Origin: Cytophagales bacterium
Lineage (GTDB): Bacteria > Bacteroidota > Bacteroidia > Cytophagales > Spirosomataceae
Assembly (NCBI GenBank): GCA_013298025.1
Contig: JAAFJE010000019.1
Location: 1 to 64,000 of the forward strand
Direction of reading: 5' to 3'
Length of the DNA: 64,000 nucleotides
Part shown: piece by piece, positions 8,914 through 18,598 of the stretch
Layout of the letters: each line of letters begins with the position of its first letter
Position numbering within the stretch: the first letter of the stretch is position 1
Made by a program: the position numbers and the translations under genes
The notes under the pieces: generated by a model
Seen by the model: only the letters and a program-made list of their open reading frames with translations
Told to the model about the DNA's origin: nothing
Database searches by the model: none

Positions 8914-9777
8914 ATGAGACAGCTAAAAATCAGTAAGCAGATTACCAACCGAGAAAGTCAATCGCTCGATAAGTATTTGCAAGAAATTGGCAAGGTTGAT
9001 TTGCTAACGCCAGAGGAGGAGGTTATTTTAGCTCAAAAGATTCGTGAAGGAGACCAACTTTCGTTAGAAAGATTAACGAAGGCTAACCTTCGTTTTGTGG
9101 TTTCTGTTGCAAAACAATACCAAAACCAAGGGTTAAGTTTGGGCGATTTGATTAATGAAGGGAACTTAGGTTTGATTAAGGCTGCACAGCGTTTCGATGA
9201 GACCCGTGGTTTTAAATTTATTTCTTATGCCGTTTGGTGGATTCGCCAGTCGATTTTGCAAGCTTTGGCCGAGCAATCTCGTATTGTGCGTTTGCCTCTC
9301 AACCGTGTAGGCTCACTCAATAAAATTTCTAAGACTTTTTCAGAATTAGAGCAAAAATTTGAACGTGAACCTACGCCCGAAGAATTGGCAGAAGTACTTG
9401 AAATCACTACAGGCGAAGTGGTTGACACCCTGAAAATATCAGGCCGCCATGTATCAATGGATGCCCCTTTTGTACAAGGTGAAGAAAACTCGCTTTTGGA
9501 TGTACTCGAAAACGATGGCGAAGATAAACCTGATTCAGGACTTATCAACGACTCGCTGCGTCGTGAGGTACAAAGAGCTTTGTCAACGCTAACCCAACGT
9601 GAAGCAGACGTGGTAACGTTGTATTTTGGCTTGAATGGTGAACACGCCATGACTTTGGAAGAAATTGGCGAAAAGTTTAACTTAACTCGTGAACGGGTAC
9701 GCCAAATCAAAGAAAAGGCGATTCGTCGGCTTAGACATACTTCTCGCAGTAAGGCTTTGAAAACTTACTTGGGATAA
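8914..9777 (+). CDS. rpoD: RNA polymerase primary sigma factor
   Basis: Housekeeping sigma-70 factor. The 287 residues begin [20 protein letters not shown] at region 1.2; region 1.1 is absent, as usual in Bacteroidota. Region 2 has [19 protein letters not shown] and [18 protein letters not shown]. Region 3 follows, and region 4 carries the helix-turn-helix [22 protein letters not shown]. This factor is expected to read the TAnnTTTG promoters found across the window. A strong terminator follows before menD. Confidence 0.96.
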   Translation: MRQLKISKQITNRESQSLDKYLQEIGKVDLLTPEEEVILAQKIREGDQLSLERLTKANLRFVVSVAKQYQNQGLSLGDLINEGNLGLIKAAQRFDETRGFKFISYAVWWIRQSILQALAEQSRIVRLPLNRVGSLNKISKTFSELEQKFEREPTPEELAEVLEITTGEVVDTLKISGRHVSMDAPFVQGEENSLLDVLENDGEDKPDSGLINDSLRREVQRALSTLTQREADVVTLYFGLNGEHAMTLEEIGEKFNLTRERVRQIKEKAIRRLRHTSRSKALKTYLG

Positions 9778-9800
9778 GCTTATACTCTTCTTTTATACGA

Positions 9801-9823
9801 AGCCTCTTTTAGAGGCTTTTTTT
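9801..9823 (+). terminator. terminator after the sigma factor gene
   Basis: Stem AGCCTCT / AGAGGCT with a TTT loop and seven T after it, 24 nt behind the sigma factor stop. Confidence 0.88.
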
Positions 9824-9846
9824 GTTCGATTCAACTGCGTAGCATT

Positions 9847-11562
9847 ATGGCATTGTTACAACCCATTTTTAATATCGCTCAATTGCTGGCTGATAAAGGT
9901 GTGCGACAGGCAATTATTTCGCCCGGTTCGAGAAATGCACCGCTTACGATTGCCTTGGCTCGGCATCCGCACATCGAAACAAGGTCGATTTCTGATGAAC
10001 GCTCGGCGGCTTTTATCGCTATGGGCATGGCACAAGTGAGCCAACAGCCCGTGGCTTTGTGCTGTACTTCTGGTTCGGCGGCTTATAATTATGCCCCAGC
10101 CGTGGCTGAAGCCTTTTTTCAAGAAATTCCTTTGCTGGTGCTTACCGCCGACCGCCCAACCGAATGGATTCACCAACACGATGGACAAACGATTTACCAA
10201 CAGGATATTTTTGGTAAACACGTCAAAGGCTCGTTTCAAGTAGGGGCCGACTACGCCCATCCCGATGCCCGTTGGCATATAGCACGGGTCGTAAACCACG
10301 CCGTCAATTTGGCTACTACGCCTCCGTTTGGTCCTGTGCATATCAACATTCCCCTGAGAGAACCTTTTTATCCGACCGAAACCGAAACCGTGGTTTTTGA
10401 AAAATCTCGTGTGATTGAAAGAGTAGTAGAAAACAGAAATTTATCGACAGCTACTTGGGACTTGCTTTTGGAAGAATTGAGAGGCTACGACAAAGTAATG
10501 ATAGCGGTTGGACAAGGGCGTTTAGATGCCGCTTTGTGCAAAGTTTTGGCGACTTTACAAGAAAATTATGGCTTTGTGGTTGTTGGCGACATCATTGCTA
10601 ATGTGCCGGGTTTTATTAGCAAACAAGACATTTTTGTCGATGGGGATTTGTCGGAATCCTATGCTCCCGACTTGTTGATTACTTTTGGACAATCGTTTAT
10701 TTCAAAAAATTTCAAAAACTTTCTAAGAAAAAATAAACCTACAGCCCATTGGCATTTACAACTAGGCGAACATTTGATTGATACGTTTCAGTCGCTGACC
10801 AAAGTATTGCCCGTAGAAGCTTCGTATTTCTTTGAACAACTCCTAGACGATTTAGAATATACTTCCTTCAAAACAGGCGAAGACGAACCCGATATGCACT
10901 ATTTGTCGCTATGGGAACACATCGACCGCAAGGCTACCATTTATTTAGAGCAGTTTGATTTCAGCGACTGGGCATGGAATGAGCTACAAGCCTATAAATA
11001 CTTACTCAATTGGTTGCCTTCCAAAGGGCAATTGCACGTGGCCAATTCGATGGCTGTGCGTTATGCCAATTGCATTGGGCTGTTGGCTGCCCAACATGGC
11101 ATAGCGGTATTTGCCAATCGTGGTACAAGTGGTATTGATGGCTGTGTGAGTACGGCGGTTGGGGCTGCCTTGGTAAGCGATGAACCCGTATATTTGCTGG
11201 TGGGCGATGTGGCATTTTTTTATGACCGCAATGCGCTTTGGAATATATATTTGCCAGCAAATTTACATATTGTGCTGATGAATAATTACGGAGGAAATAT
11301 CTTTAGAATGATAGATGGCCCAAGCAAGCAACCTGAGCTTGAAACGTATTTTGAAACCAAGCAGACTTATACGGCTCAACTTACGGCCCAAGAAGCAGGG
11401 ATGCACTACGATGCCGTTCGGAGCTTGGCGGAGTTAGAAGAAGCACTTGTCCAATGGCAAAGTACTGCTGCTAAACCTCGGCTTATTGAAATACATACTG
11501 AAGCCTCGGTGAACACCGCCGTGTTTAAGGCTTTCAAAAAGGGCTTTAGCCACTTGTCTTAA
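9847..11562 (+). CDS. menD: SEPHCHC synthase (menaquinone biosynthesis)
   Basis: Thiamine-diphosphate enzyme that joins isochorismate and 2-oxoglutarate to make 2-succinyl-5-enolpyruvyl-6-hydroxy-3-cyclohexene-1-carboxylate, the first committed step of menaquinone synthesis. It has 571 residues. The N-terminal ThDP-activating Glu51 lies in SDERSAAFIAMG, after SPGSRNAPLT. The C-terminal ThDP/Mg motif is recognisable at GDVAFFYDRNALWN with NNYGGNIFRM about 30 residues later. No other men genes lie in the window. Confidence 0.95.
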   Translation: MALLQPIFNIAQLLADKGVRQAIISPGSRNAPLTIALARHPHIETRSISDERSAAFIAMGMAQVSQQPVALCCTSGSAAYNYAPAVAEAFFQEIPLLVLTADRPTEWIHQHDGQTIYQQDIFGKHVKGSFQVGADYAHPDARWHIARVVNHAVNLATTPPFGPVHINIPLREPFYPTETETVVFEKSRVIERVVENRNLSTATWDLLLEELRGYDKVMIAVGQGRLDAALCKVLATLQENYGFVVVGDIIANVPGFISKQDIFVDGDLSESYAPDLLITFGQSFISKNFKNFLRKNKPTAHWHLQLGEHLIDTFQSLTKVLPVEASYFFEQLLDDLEYTSFKTGEDEPDMHYLSLWEHIDRKATIYLEQFDFSDWAWNELQAYKYLLNWLPSKGQLHVANSMAVRYANCIGLLAAQHGIAVFANRGTSGIDGCVSTAVGAALVSDEPVYLLVGDVAFFYDRNALWNIYLPANLHIVLMNNYGGNIFRMIDGPSKQPELETYFETKQTYTAQLTAQEAGMHYDAVRSLAELEEALVQWQSTAAKPRLIEIHTEASVNTAVFKAFKKGFSHLS

Positions 11563-11573
11563 TACAAAAAAAC

Positions 11574-11643
11574 AACCGCCTGAGAATCGAACAGAGGATT
11601 GTTTTTGATACACTCCCTTGTTTTGTGCGATTCTCAGGCGGTT
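11574..11643. repeat. large inverted-repeat element downstream of menD
   Basis: Perfect 16-bp arms AACCGCCTGAGAATCG (11574-11589) and CGATTCTCAGGCGGTT (11628-11643) enclose a 38-nt loop. The core CTGAGAATCG / CGATTCTCAG recurs with the same loop length at 36234-36291. It could form the 3' end of menD mRNA, but the long loop and the related copy suggest a dispersed palindromic element. Confidence 0.75.
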
Positions 11644-11826
11644 TGCTATAGGTGTTTTTTGTTGTTTTTTTAATAAAAAATAGTATAAATTTTATTAAAA
11701 ATATGTAAATGAGTTATTTTTAGTATTTTATTAAAATATTAAAAATATGAATATTTTAATAGATTGTGCCATTTTTTTCGATAAAACACTTTTGTTAATT
11801 GTATTTTTCTAATATATTAAAATTTA

Positions 11827-12723
11827 CTACCATTGAAGGTCTGCTTGAAGAGCCAAGGCTTGCTTTTTGAAACGCTCGGCTTGTGTTTTATCGCCTGTCA
11901 TTTGATAATAAAGACTTAGGTTGCGATAAGCGTAGGCATTTTTCTCGTCGATACGAATAGAATGCTCTATGGCTTGTTTTGCCTTTTCCATCTGACCAAG
12001 GTGCAATAAAATATACCCTTGGTTGTTGAGGTAATACGGTTGGGTAGGCTTTAGTGCCAAGGCTTTTTCTACATACACAAGGGCTTGTTTGAATTGTTTT
12101 TTTTCACTTAAAATAAACGCCAAGTTATTCAAGGCAAAGTCTTGTTGGGGGTTGAGTGCAATGGCTTTTTCAAAATCTTTTTGAGCCAAATCGTATTGTT
12201 TGTTTTGGAAATACAAATAGCCGTGGTTAGAATAAGCTTCGGCATTGTTGGGGTCGAGCAACAGAGCCCTTTCATAAGCAGCCGTGGCGGCAGACAAATC
12301 GTTGAGTTGGGTTTTTACATTGCCTAGCGTCACGTAATAAAAGCTCGAATCTTTATAAGCCTTGGCAATGCTTTGCAGGTCTTGTAGGCTGGCTTCGTAC
12401 CGCCCCAAGAGCAAGAGCAAATCGGCACGGTTGTAATACGCCTCCCAAAAATTGGCATCGAGCGAAATAGCCTTATCGAAATCGGCAAGGGCTTCTTCGT
12501 GCTTATCAGCCCCTTGGTAGGCGAGTCCACGGTTGTTGTAACTATCGGCGAAAGAAGGCTTTTTTTCGATGGCTTCGTTGAACCAATGAATGGCTTGTTG
12601 GTATTCTTTTTCTTTCAATTTGGCATTGCCTCTTACAAAAAACATCGCTGCTTCTTGTTCTTGATTGTTGCCACAACTCCACAGCCCCCATAGCAGGAGC
12701 ATCCATAAATGATAGTATTTCAT
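11827..12723 (-). CDS. TPR-repeat lipoprotein
   Basis: The ATG at 12723 (MKYYHLWMLLLWGLWSCGNN) gives 298 residues with a lipoprotein signal ending LWSC, so it is probably anchored in the outer or inner membrane. An in-frame ATG 20 codons upstream would hide the signal and is not used. The rest is a run of about seven tetratricopeptide repeats from residue 27 on, with motifs such as ADSYNNRGLAYQGADKHEEA and NAEAYSNHGYLYFQNKQYD. TPR proteins are scaffolds; the partner is unknown. It is divergent from the cyclophilin gene. Confidence 0.88.
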   Translation of the reverse strand: MKYYHLWMLLLWGLWSCGNNQEQEAAMFFVRGNAKLKEKEYQQAIHWFNEAIEKKPSFADSYNNRGLAYQGADKHEEALADFDKAISLDANFWEAYYNRADLLLLLGRYEASLQDLQSIAKAYKDSSFYYVTLGNVKTQLNDLSAATAAYERALLLDPNNAEAYSNHGYLYFQNKQYDLAQKDFEKAIALNPQQDFALNNLAFILSEKKQFKQALVYVEKALALKPTQPYYLNNQGYILLHLGQMEKAKQAIEHSIRIDEKNAYAYRNLSLYYQMTGDKTQAERFKKQALALQADLQW

Positions 12724-12825
12724 AGCGTATTGAATTGAATCAGATTGAGCGGTAAAGTTAGAGGCATCGCAGCGAAAAGCCAAGGAAAAATTACAGAGGC
12801 TTATTTTTATTGTAAGAGAAACGCT

Positions 12826-12833
12826 TAACTTTG
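12826..12833 (+). promoter_or_regulatory. -7 promoter element (TAACTTTG) for the cyclophilin gene
   Basis: Exact TAnnTTTG match 34 nt upstream of the ATG at 12868. The -33 region is T-rich without a clear TTTG. Confidence 0.5.
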
Positions 12834-12867
12834 CAAGCCGAAATTTATCACTTTAAAATAAAAGATT

Positions 12868-13308
12868 ATGTTAAAAGCAGAGATGTTGACCGAAAAAGGA
12901 CCAATGGTAATTACCTTTTTTGAAGAAGATGCCCCTATTCATGTGAAGAATTTTGTTGATTTATCGAAAAAAGGATTTTATGATGGGCTTACCTTTCATC
13001 GGGTAATTCCAGATTTTGTGATTCAGGGAGGCGACCCGTCGGGTACAGGAGCAGGAGGTCCAGGCTATACCATTCCTTGCGAATTGACGGGCAATAATCA
13101 ATACCATGACCGTGGCGTATTGTCCATGGCACACCGTGGACTCAATACGGGAGGCTCGCAGTTCTTTATTTGTCATAGTCGTAAAAATACTGCCCACCTC
13201 GACCGTCGCCATACTTGTTTTGGCAAGGTTATTGAAGGGGTAGAAGTTATAGATGCGATTCGCCAAGGCGATAAGATTATCAGCATTACGATTATTGAAG
13301 AAGAATAG
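12868..13308 (+). CDS. cyclophilin-type peptidyl-prolyl isomerase
   Basis: Cyclophilin fold, 146 residues, no signal peptide, so cytoplasmic. The active-site blocks are present: [22 protein letters not shown] (catalytic Arg in FHRV, Phe and Gln in FVIQGGD), [19 protein letters not shown] and the His-containing [12 protein letters not shown]. It catalyses cis-trans isomerisation of prolyl bonds in folding proteins. A 76-residue unknown gene follows 19 nt downstream and is probably co-transcribed. Confidence 0.93.
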   Translation: MLKAEMLTEKGPMVITFFEEDAPIHVKNFVDLSKKGFYDGLTFHRVIPDFVIQGGDPSGTGAGGPGYTIPCELTGNNQYHDRGVLSMAHRGLNTGGSQFFICHSRKNTAHLDRRHTCFGKVIEGVEVIDAIRQGDKIISITIIEEE

Positions 13309-13327
13309 CTTTTATCTCTCGAACACT

Positions 13328-13558
13328 ATGTATTTTATTGGAGAAATTCCTCACCCTGCTTGTAAAATTTCATTGTACCGATGGAACAACAAGTATTTTG
13401 TTAAGTTTGAAACCGCTACCTTAGAACAAACGTTTAAGATTCCTGAAACGGACGTAAGCGGAGAAGCCGAGGTGCGTGAAATTATTGCTCCAGCCTTGAT
13501 AGAAGGCGTTGTAGAAAGATTTGAGCAAATGAATCATGCCTTGATGACCTTGATTTAA
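13328..13558 (+). CDS. small conserved-looking protein of unknown function
   Basis: The ATG at 13328 (MYFIGEIPHPACKISLYRWN) gives 76 residues. The longer in-frame start at 13253 overlaps the cyclophilin gene and is not used. It has a beta-rich first half (KISLYRWNNKYFVKFETATLEQTFKI) and a helical second half (REIIAPALIEGVVERFEQMNHALM). There is no signal or membrane segment. I do not recognise a family. The tight 19-nt spacing behind the cyclophilin gene and the shared terminator suggest one operon. Confidence 0.72.
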   Translation: MYFIGEIPHPACKISLYRWNNKYFVKFETATLEQTFKIPETDVSGEAEVREIIAPALIEGVVERFEQMNHALMTLI

Positions 13559-13562
13559 AAGT

Positions 13563-13596
13563 AAAAAAGCGGTTGGAAACCCCAACCGCTTTTTTG
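13563..13596. terminator. bidirectional terminator
   Basis: A-tract, stem AAGCGGTTGG / CCAACCGCTT, then T-tract, between the 76-residue gene (+) and the M61 peptidase gene (-). It can serve both convergent transcripts. Confidence 0.88.
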
Positions 13597-13612
13597 TTAT
13601 CCATACGTTTTC

Positions 13613-15412
13613 CTACTGGATAAAAAGCCATTTTTTGTACAAAGCTTTTTGGGCTTCTGTTTGGTTAGGAAGCGGTTCTAACTTATAGTATTTGATAGGA
13701 TTGCTGCTGAGAATAGCCGTATAGGTTTTTTCTAACCCATCTCTTTTGAGTTTTATCTCTAGCGATTCGCCTACTTTTTTGCTGTTGAGCAAGCTGGTGA
13801 GTTCTTCGGGCTTTTTGCCATCGACACTGAGAAGCTCGTCGCCTACATTGATGCCATACACAAAGGCAGGCGAATCTCTGCGAACCGCCACTACCCGATT
13901 ACTGCGGACATCAGCCCCTAAAAACGCCCTGTCGTTGCCAGCATTGGTATCACGCAATTGCATCCCAACAGCTTTGAACAATTGGTTGTAAGGAAGCTCA
14001 GTTGTGCCATAAATATGCTGTTGGAAAAAGGCTGTCATGTCTTTGCCTACCATTTCGTTGAAAGCCTGAATAAACTCTTCGTCGGTAAAGCCACGGTTGA
14101 GTTGTTTGTAGAATTTTTGGTAAAGCACTTGCATGAGGTTATCGAGGTTCTTTTGTCCTTGACTTGCCTCTAAAATAGCCAAATTCAACAAGCCCCCGAG
14201 TACCGCTCCTTTGTCGTAATACGACACGGTGCTGTTACGAGAGTTTTCGTTAGGGCGATAGTATTTAATCCAAGCATCCCAACTTGCTTCTGCTACTGAT
14301 TGTACAGCATTGCCCGGTTGGTTTTCGATGGTATTGATTTCGGAGATATAAGAATTGAGGTATTCGTCTGGCGTATAGATGCCTGCTTTGCGGAGGATAT
14401 AACTTTGGTAAAAACTGGTACAGCCTTCCGAAAACCACAGCATGGTGGTATAGTTTTCGTTTTCATAATCGAAAGGACCAAGGGCTTTAGGGCGAATACG
14501 TTTGACATTCCAAAGATGGAAATACTCATGGGCAATCAGGCTGAGGAAACCCTTGTAAGCCAAGTCGCTTTCATACACCGAGCGAGAGGTTTGGCAAGTG
14601 GTAGAATTGAGGTGTTCGAGTCCGCCACCACCCGACAGCAGGTTATGAATCAAAAAAGTATAATCTTTGCAAGGATGCTCGCCTACCACCGTGAGGGCAT
14701 TTTCACAAACCTTTTTTATATCGTTGCTTACTTTCTGGGCATCGTATTTGGCTTCTCCATACATGGCAATGGTATGGGGTACACCTTTCAAATCGAATTG
14801 AAGCAAGGCTTGGTTGCCAATTTCGATGGGTGAGTCAATGAGGTTATCAAGGTTATCGGCTTGGTAGGTAAATCCGTCGATTTTGCGTAAACCCGTAGAA
14901 ACGGTTTTCCAATCTTTATAAGGCTGAATGATGAGTTTAGAAGGCAAATATTTCCATTCGTTTACATAAAGGAAAACACTGGCAGGATTAAGATAGCCAT
15001 GAGAATCATCTAAAAAAGATGTCCGAACTGATAATTCGTTGGCATAAACTTTGTATTTTAGCGTTAGTTCTGTTGTCTTTTTGGGGAGCGAAACACGCCA
15101 AGTATTTTTACTAATCTTTTTGATGGAGGCGGAGGCATTGCCAATAAAAGCAGATACACCTTCCACATTTTTGGCGTATTCTCGCACCAAGTAAGAACCG
15201 GGTGTCCAAACAGCCATTTTGCAATCGAGGTAGCCTTTTTGTTGGCTTAGGGCATCAATATTGGTTAATTGCATTGTCACCTCGAAGTAATGGGTTTGAG
15301 GGGCAGGCATACTCAGCGTATAGGTTATGGTAGGCTGAGGGGCATTAATTTTTGCTGATGAAAGCAAGCTAATTAGCAACAGGCTAATCGCTAAAATTGC
15401 GTTTTTTTTCAT
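13613..15412 (-). CDS. M61 family metallopeptidase with PDZ domain
   Basis: Exported zinc aminopeptidase of the M61 (glycyl aminopeptidase) family, 599 residues. A signal peptide (about 1-20) is followed by the M61 N-terminal beta domain and the catalytic domain. The zinc motif is His295-Glu296-x-x-His299 in SLIAHEYFHLWNVKRIRP. The downstream helix YDKGAVLGGLLNLAI is also characteristic. A PDZ domain follows at about 485-575 (YGINVGDELLSVDGKKPEEL). It probably acts in the periplasm; the substrate is unknown. It is divergent from the TPR envelope cluster. Confidence 0.92.
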   Translation of the reverse strand: MKKNAILAISLLLISLLSSAKINAPQPTITYTLSMPAPQTHYFEVTMQLTNIDALSQQKGYLDCKMAVWTPGSYLVREYAKNVEGVSAFIGNASASIKKISKNTWRVSLPKKTTELTLKYKVYANELSVRTSFLDDSHGYLNPASVFLYVNEWKYLPSKLIIQPYKDWKTVSTGLRKIDGFTYQADNLDNLIDSPIEIGNQALLQFDLKGVPHTIAMYGEAKYDAQKVSNDIKKVCENALTVVGEHPCKDYTFLIHNLLSGGGGLEHLNSTTCQTSRSVYESDLAYKGFLSLIAHEYFHLWNVKRIRPKALGPFDYENENYTTMLWFSEGCTSFYQSYILRKAGIYTPDEYLNSYISEINTIENQPGNAVQSVAEASWDAWIKYYRPNENSRNSTVSYYDKGAVLGGLLNLAILEASQGQKNLDNLMQVLYQKFYKQLNRGFTDEEFIQAFNEMVGKDMTAFFQQHIYGTTELPYNQLFKAVGMQLRDTNAGNDRAFLGADVRSNRVVAVRRDSPAFVYGINVGDELLSVDGKKPEELTSLLNSKKVGESLEIKLKRDGLEKTYTAILSSNPIKYYKLEPLPNQTEAQKALYKKWLFIQ

Positions 15413-15534
15413 AATTTAAACTCTGTAATTACGTTTGAATTGTGAAAGTAGGAAAGGCTCACTTGTTAAACAAATATTTTTTAACTTATCTGATACAAGT
15501 TGGTAAGTAGTTAGTATTTCAAAAAACATACCTA

Positions 15535-18500
15535 ATGAAAAAATTACCCTCGATAGTATTTTTGTCTTTGGCGGCATCTTGTAGTGTTTCTCATCATGCG
15601 TTGTATGCACAGCAAACGCTCAATCACGAAACCGCCAACCTCCATTTTCGGAATGCTCAAGAATACTTTGAACTCAAACATTATGAAGCTGCTCGTGCCG
15701 AGTTTCAGTTGTTTTTAGACGAGCATCGCACTTTTTTAGACAAAGAAGATGCCAACATTCCTTGGGCTGAATACTACATTATCTTGTGTAGCTTGTACAT
15801 GGATAGGCCCGAAACGGAATTGATGACCGACCGTTTTGTTAGAACTTACCCTGAGCATCCGATTGCAGGGTATATTTTTCGAGAAATTGGGAATTACTTT
15901 TTCGATAATGGCGATTATGCACGGGCGGTAGATTATTTATCGAAAAGTGGTAAAAACGACGAAGCGGCGCAGTATCGTTTGGGGGTAGCTCATTTTACCC
16001 TACAAAATGATGCCCAAGCGATGGCTATTTTCAACCGACTCAAAAACAGTACGCACCCAGAGTTTGGTCCCGGTGCGGCCTATTACGCTGGGGTGTTGCA
16101 GTACCGTGCGGGCAACTACGACGATGCCATTGCTGCGTTCAAGGTAGCAGAGCAGTCGCCCAACTTGCGGGGGGAAGTTCCAGCTTGGATTGCCAATAGC
16201 TATTTTAAGCAAGGCAAATATGACGAAATGTTGACCTATGCCGAAGGAGTACTCGGAGAAAGAAGTTCGGGGAAAAAACTCGACGACCTTTCATTGCTCA
16301 CGGCGGAGGTGTATTTTCAACGCAATAACTTTGAGCGGTCGGCTTATTATTATAAACTATACAAAAACTTCAAAACGCTTATGTTGCCTGCGGCCTCGTA
16401 TCGTTATGGGTATAGTTTGTATAAAATCAATCAATTTCAGCCAGCCACCGACCAACTCAAGACCATTGCCACTGCCCAAGACACCTTGGCTCAATATGCC
16501 TCTTTTGTAATGGGCATTTGTCAGCAACGCACCAATAACCTTCAAGGAGCATTGGTTTCTTTCGACAAGGCAAGTCGCTTGAGTTTTAGTTTACCCATCA
16601 AAGAAGAGGCTGCACTTAATTATGCGAAAGTACTGTTGGAATTGGGACGAGCCCCAGAAGCCACCAAAGCTTTAGAAGGGTTTATTCAAAATTATCCTAG
16701 CGGGGCTTTTCGTGCGGAGGCAGACCAATTACTTGGCGAGTCGTATTTTACCGAAAACAATTACTTAGCTGCCGTCAATTACATAGAACGCCTGCCCCAG
16801 CGTAGTCCTTCCATCAATGCTTTGTATCAAAAAAACACATACCGACAAGCCGTGAAGCGTTTCAATGAAGAAGGCTTTGTCGATGCTATTACTTTTTTTG
16901 ATAAATCGCTCAGTACGCCCATTGATTTGGATTTGCGTTACCAAGCCAGTTTTGGCAAAGGCGAAGCCCTTTCAGCACTCAAGCGTTATCCAGAATCCAT
17001 CCCTTTGTATTTAGGTATTATCAAAACCAATGACAAAACGGAGAGCTTGCCCGATTTGCAGCAAAAAAGTAGATACGCCGTGGCGTATTCGTATTATACC
17101 AACAAAGAATACGATAAAGCCAATGCCTATTTCAAAGAATATGCCGAAAAAGGACTAGCCACCAATCCAGACTCGAAGGCTTACCAAGATGCCTTGTTGC
17201 GTTTGGGTGATACGTATTATGCCCAAAAAGATTACAAATCGGCATTGAGTACCTACGATAAAGCCTATCGTACCAATAAGATAAACCAAGACTATGCCCT
17301 CTTCCAAAAAGGTATTGTTTTTTATGCCCAAGGCGACGACGTAAACGCCAAGAAAACCTTAGAAGAACTGACCAAGGTGTTTCCTTCGTCGAACTATGTG
17401 GACAAAGCTTGGTTTAAGATTGCAGAAAAAGAAGCCGAGGCTAGACGTTACAATACGGCTATTACGGCTTATACACGTTTAATCAACGACCGCCCCAATA
17501 GTCCATTGATAGCCCAAGCCTATATCAAACGGGCAGGAGCTTTTGAAAGTGCCGATGCCAAGAAATACGTAGAGGAGGCTATTGCCGATTATAAGTATGT
17601 ATTGAAGCATTATCCGAATACCGAAGATGCCAGCAATGCTTTGGATGGCTTACAAGATTTGCTTGAAAACAACGACCGTAGCGAAGAATTTGTAGCTGTG
17701 GTAGCCGAGCAACAAAAAGCCAATCCTTCCGACCCTAGTTTGGTAGCCAAAGAATACGAAGCCGCCAAGAGCTTGTACTATGTGCCTAAATATGATAAAG
17801 CAGCCTTGGCGTTGAGAGATTTCGTAACCAAATATCCCAATGCACCCGAAAGTGAAGAAGGCTCATTTTTAGCAGCGGAGGCATTTTTCTTTAGCAACAA
17901 TTTGCCCGAAGCCTTGAAGTATTATCACTTGGTGATGCAACGCAAATATAAGAATACCAATAAAGCTGCCGAAAGAGCCGCCAAAATTGAGTTTGAGGGC
18001 AATAGCTTTGTACGGGCAATTACCAGTTATAAAACATTGTTGGGCAGTGCCAAAGAGGTACGAGAAACGCAAGTTGCCTTGCTTGGTTTGGTGGAGTCGT
18101 ATTATAATACCCCCAAAACCGATTCTACGCTGACGTATGCCCAGCAGATGATTAACGACAAAAACATTCAGCCCAATGCCAAGAATAAGGCGTATCTGTA
18201 TGCGGGTAAAATTTATATGCAGTTGAAAGACTATGGCAAAGCCGAGGATATGTTCAACCAAGCCATCGTGATTGCCAAAGACGACGTTGGGGCAGAAGCC
18301 CAAATCATGATTGCCAAAATGCTGTACGATGCCAAGCGCTACAAAGAATCAAGCGATATATTACGCTTGAAGTTTGGGGCAACAGGCGAGTTTGCGAAAG
18401 CGTCTGATGCTTTGATGGGCAGGGCGTATTTGCTGATGGCCGATGATTTTATTGCTTTGGGCAATATTACCCAAGCCAAGGCAACGCTCAATTCAATCAT

Positions 18501-18570
18501 TGCGAATTTACCCGACGAAAATGCCGTAGAACAAGCCCGCTTGAAATTGCGTACCCTCGATAAAAAGTAG
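15535..18570 (+). CDS. large TPR-repeat envelope protein
   Basis: 1011 residues. A signal peptide (MKKLPSIVFLSLAASCSVSH, cleavage near ALYAQQ) is followed by TPR-like helical repeats almost to the end. Examples are HFRNAQEYFELKHYEAARAE near the start and GDTYYAQKDYKSALSTYDKA in the middle. The repeat style resembles the outer-membrane-lipoprotein/YbgF class of periplasmic TPR proteins. It is followed 28 nt later by a beta-barrel gene, so the TPR protein may serve as its periplasmic partner (inference). The family is common in Bacteroidota but has no named function. Confidence 0.88.
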   Translation: MKKLPSIVFLSLAASCSVSHHALYAQQTLNHETANLHFRNAQEYFELKHYEAARAEFQLFLDEHRTFLDKEDANIPWAEYYIILCSLYMDRPETELMTDRFVRTYPEHPIAGYIFREIGNYFFDNGDYARAVDYLSKSGKNDEAAQYRLGVAHFTLQNDAQAMAIFNRLKNSTHPEFGPGAAYYAGVLQYRAGNYDDAIAAFKVAEQSPNLRGEVPAWIANSYFKQGKYDEMLTYAEGVLGERSSGKKLDDLSLLTAEVYFQRNNFERSAYYYKLYKNFKTLMLPAASYRYGYSLYKINQFQPATDQLKTIATAQDTLAQYASFVMGICQQRTNNLQGALVSFDKASRLSFSLPIKEEAALNYAKVLLELGRAPEATKALEGFIQNYPSGAFRAEADQLLGESYFTENNYLAAVNYIERLPQRSPSINALYQKNTYRQAVKRFNEEGFVDAITFFDKSLSTPIDLDLRYQASFGKGEALSALKRYPESIPLYLGIIKTNDKTESLPDLQQKSRYAVAYSYYTNKEYDKANAYFKEYAEKGLATNPDSKAYQDALLRLGDTYYAQKDYKSALSTYDKAYRTNKINQDYALFQKGIVFYAQGDDVNAKKTLEELTKVFPSSNYVDKAWFKIAEKEAEARRYNTAITAYTRLINDRPNSPLIAQAYIKRAGAFESADAKKYVEEAIADYKYVLKHYPNTEDASNALDGLQDLLENNDRSEEFVAVVAEQQKANPSDPSLVAKEYEAAKSLYYVPKYDKAALALRDFVTKYPNAPESEEGSFLAAEAFFFSNNLPEALKYYHLVMQRKYKNTNKAAERAAKIEFEGNSFVRAITSYKTLLGSAKEVRETQVALLGLVESYYNTPKTDSTLTYAQQMINDKNIQPNAKNKAYLYAGKIYMQLKDYGKAEDMFNQAIVIAKDDVGAEAQIMIAKMLYDAKRYKESSDILRLKFGATGEFAKASDALMGRAYLLMADDFIALGNITQAKATLNSIIANLPDENAVEQARLKLRTLDKK

Positions 18571-18598
18571 TTGTCTTTATATTTTAACATTGCTTTTC

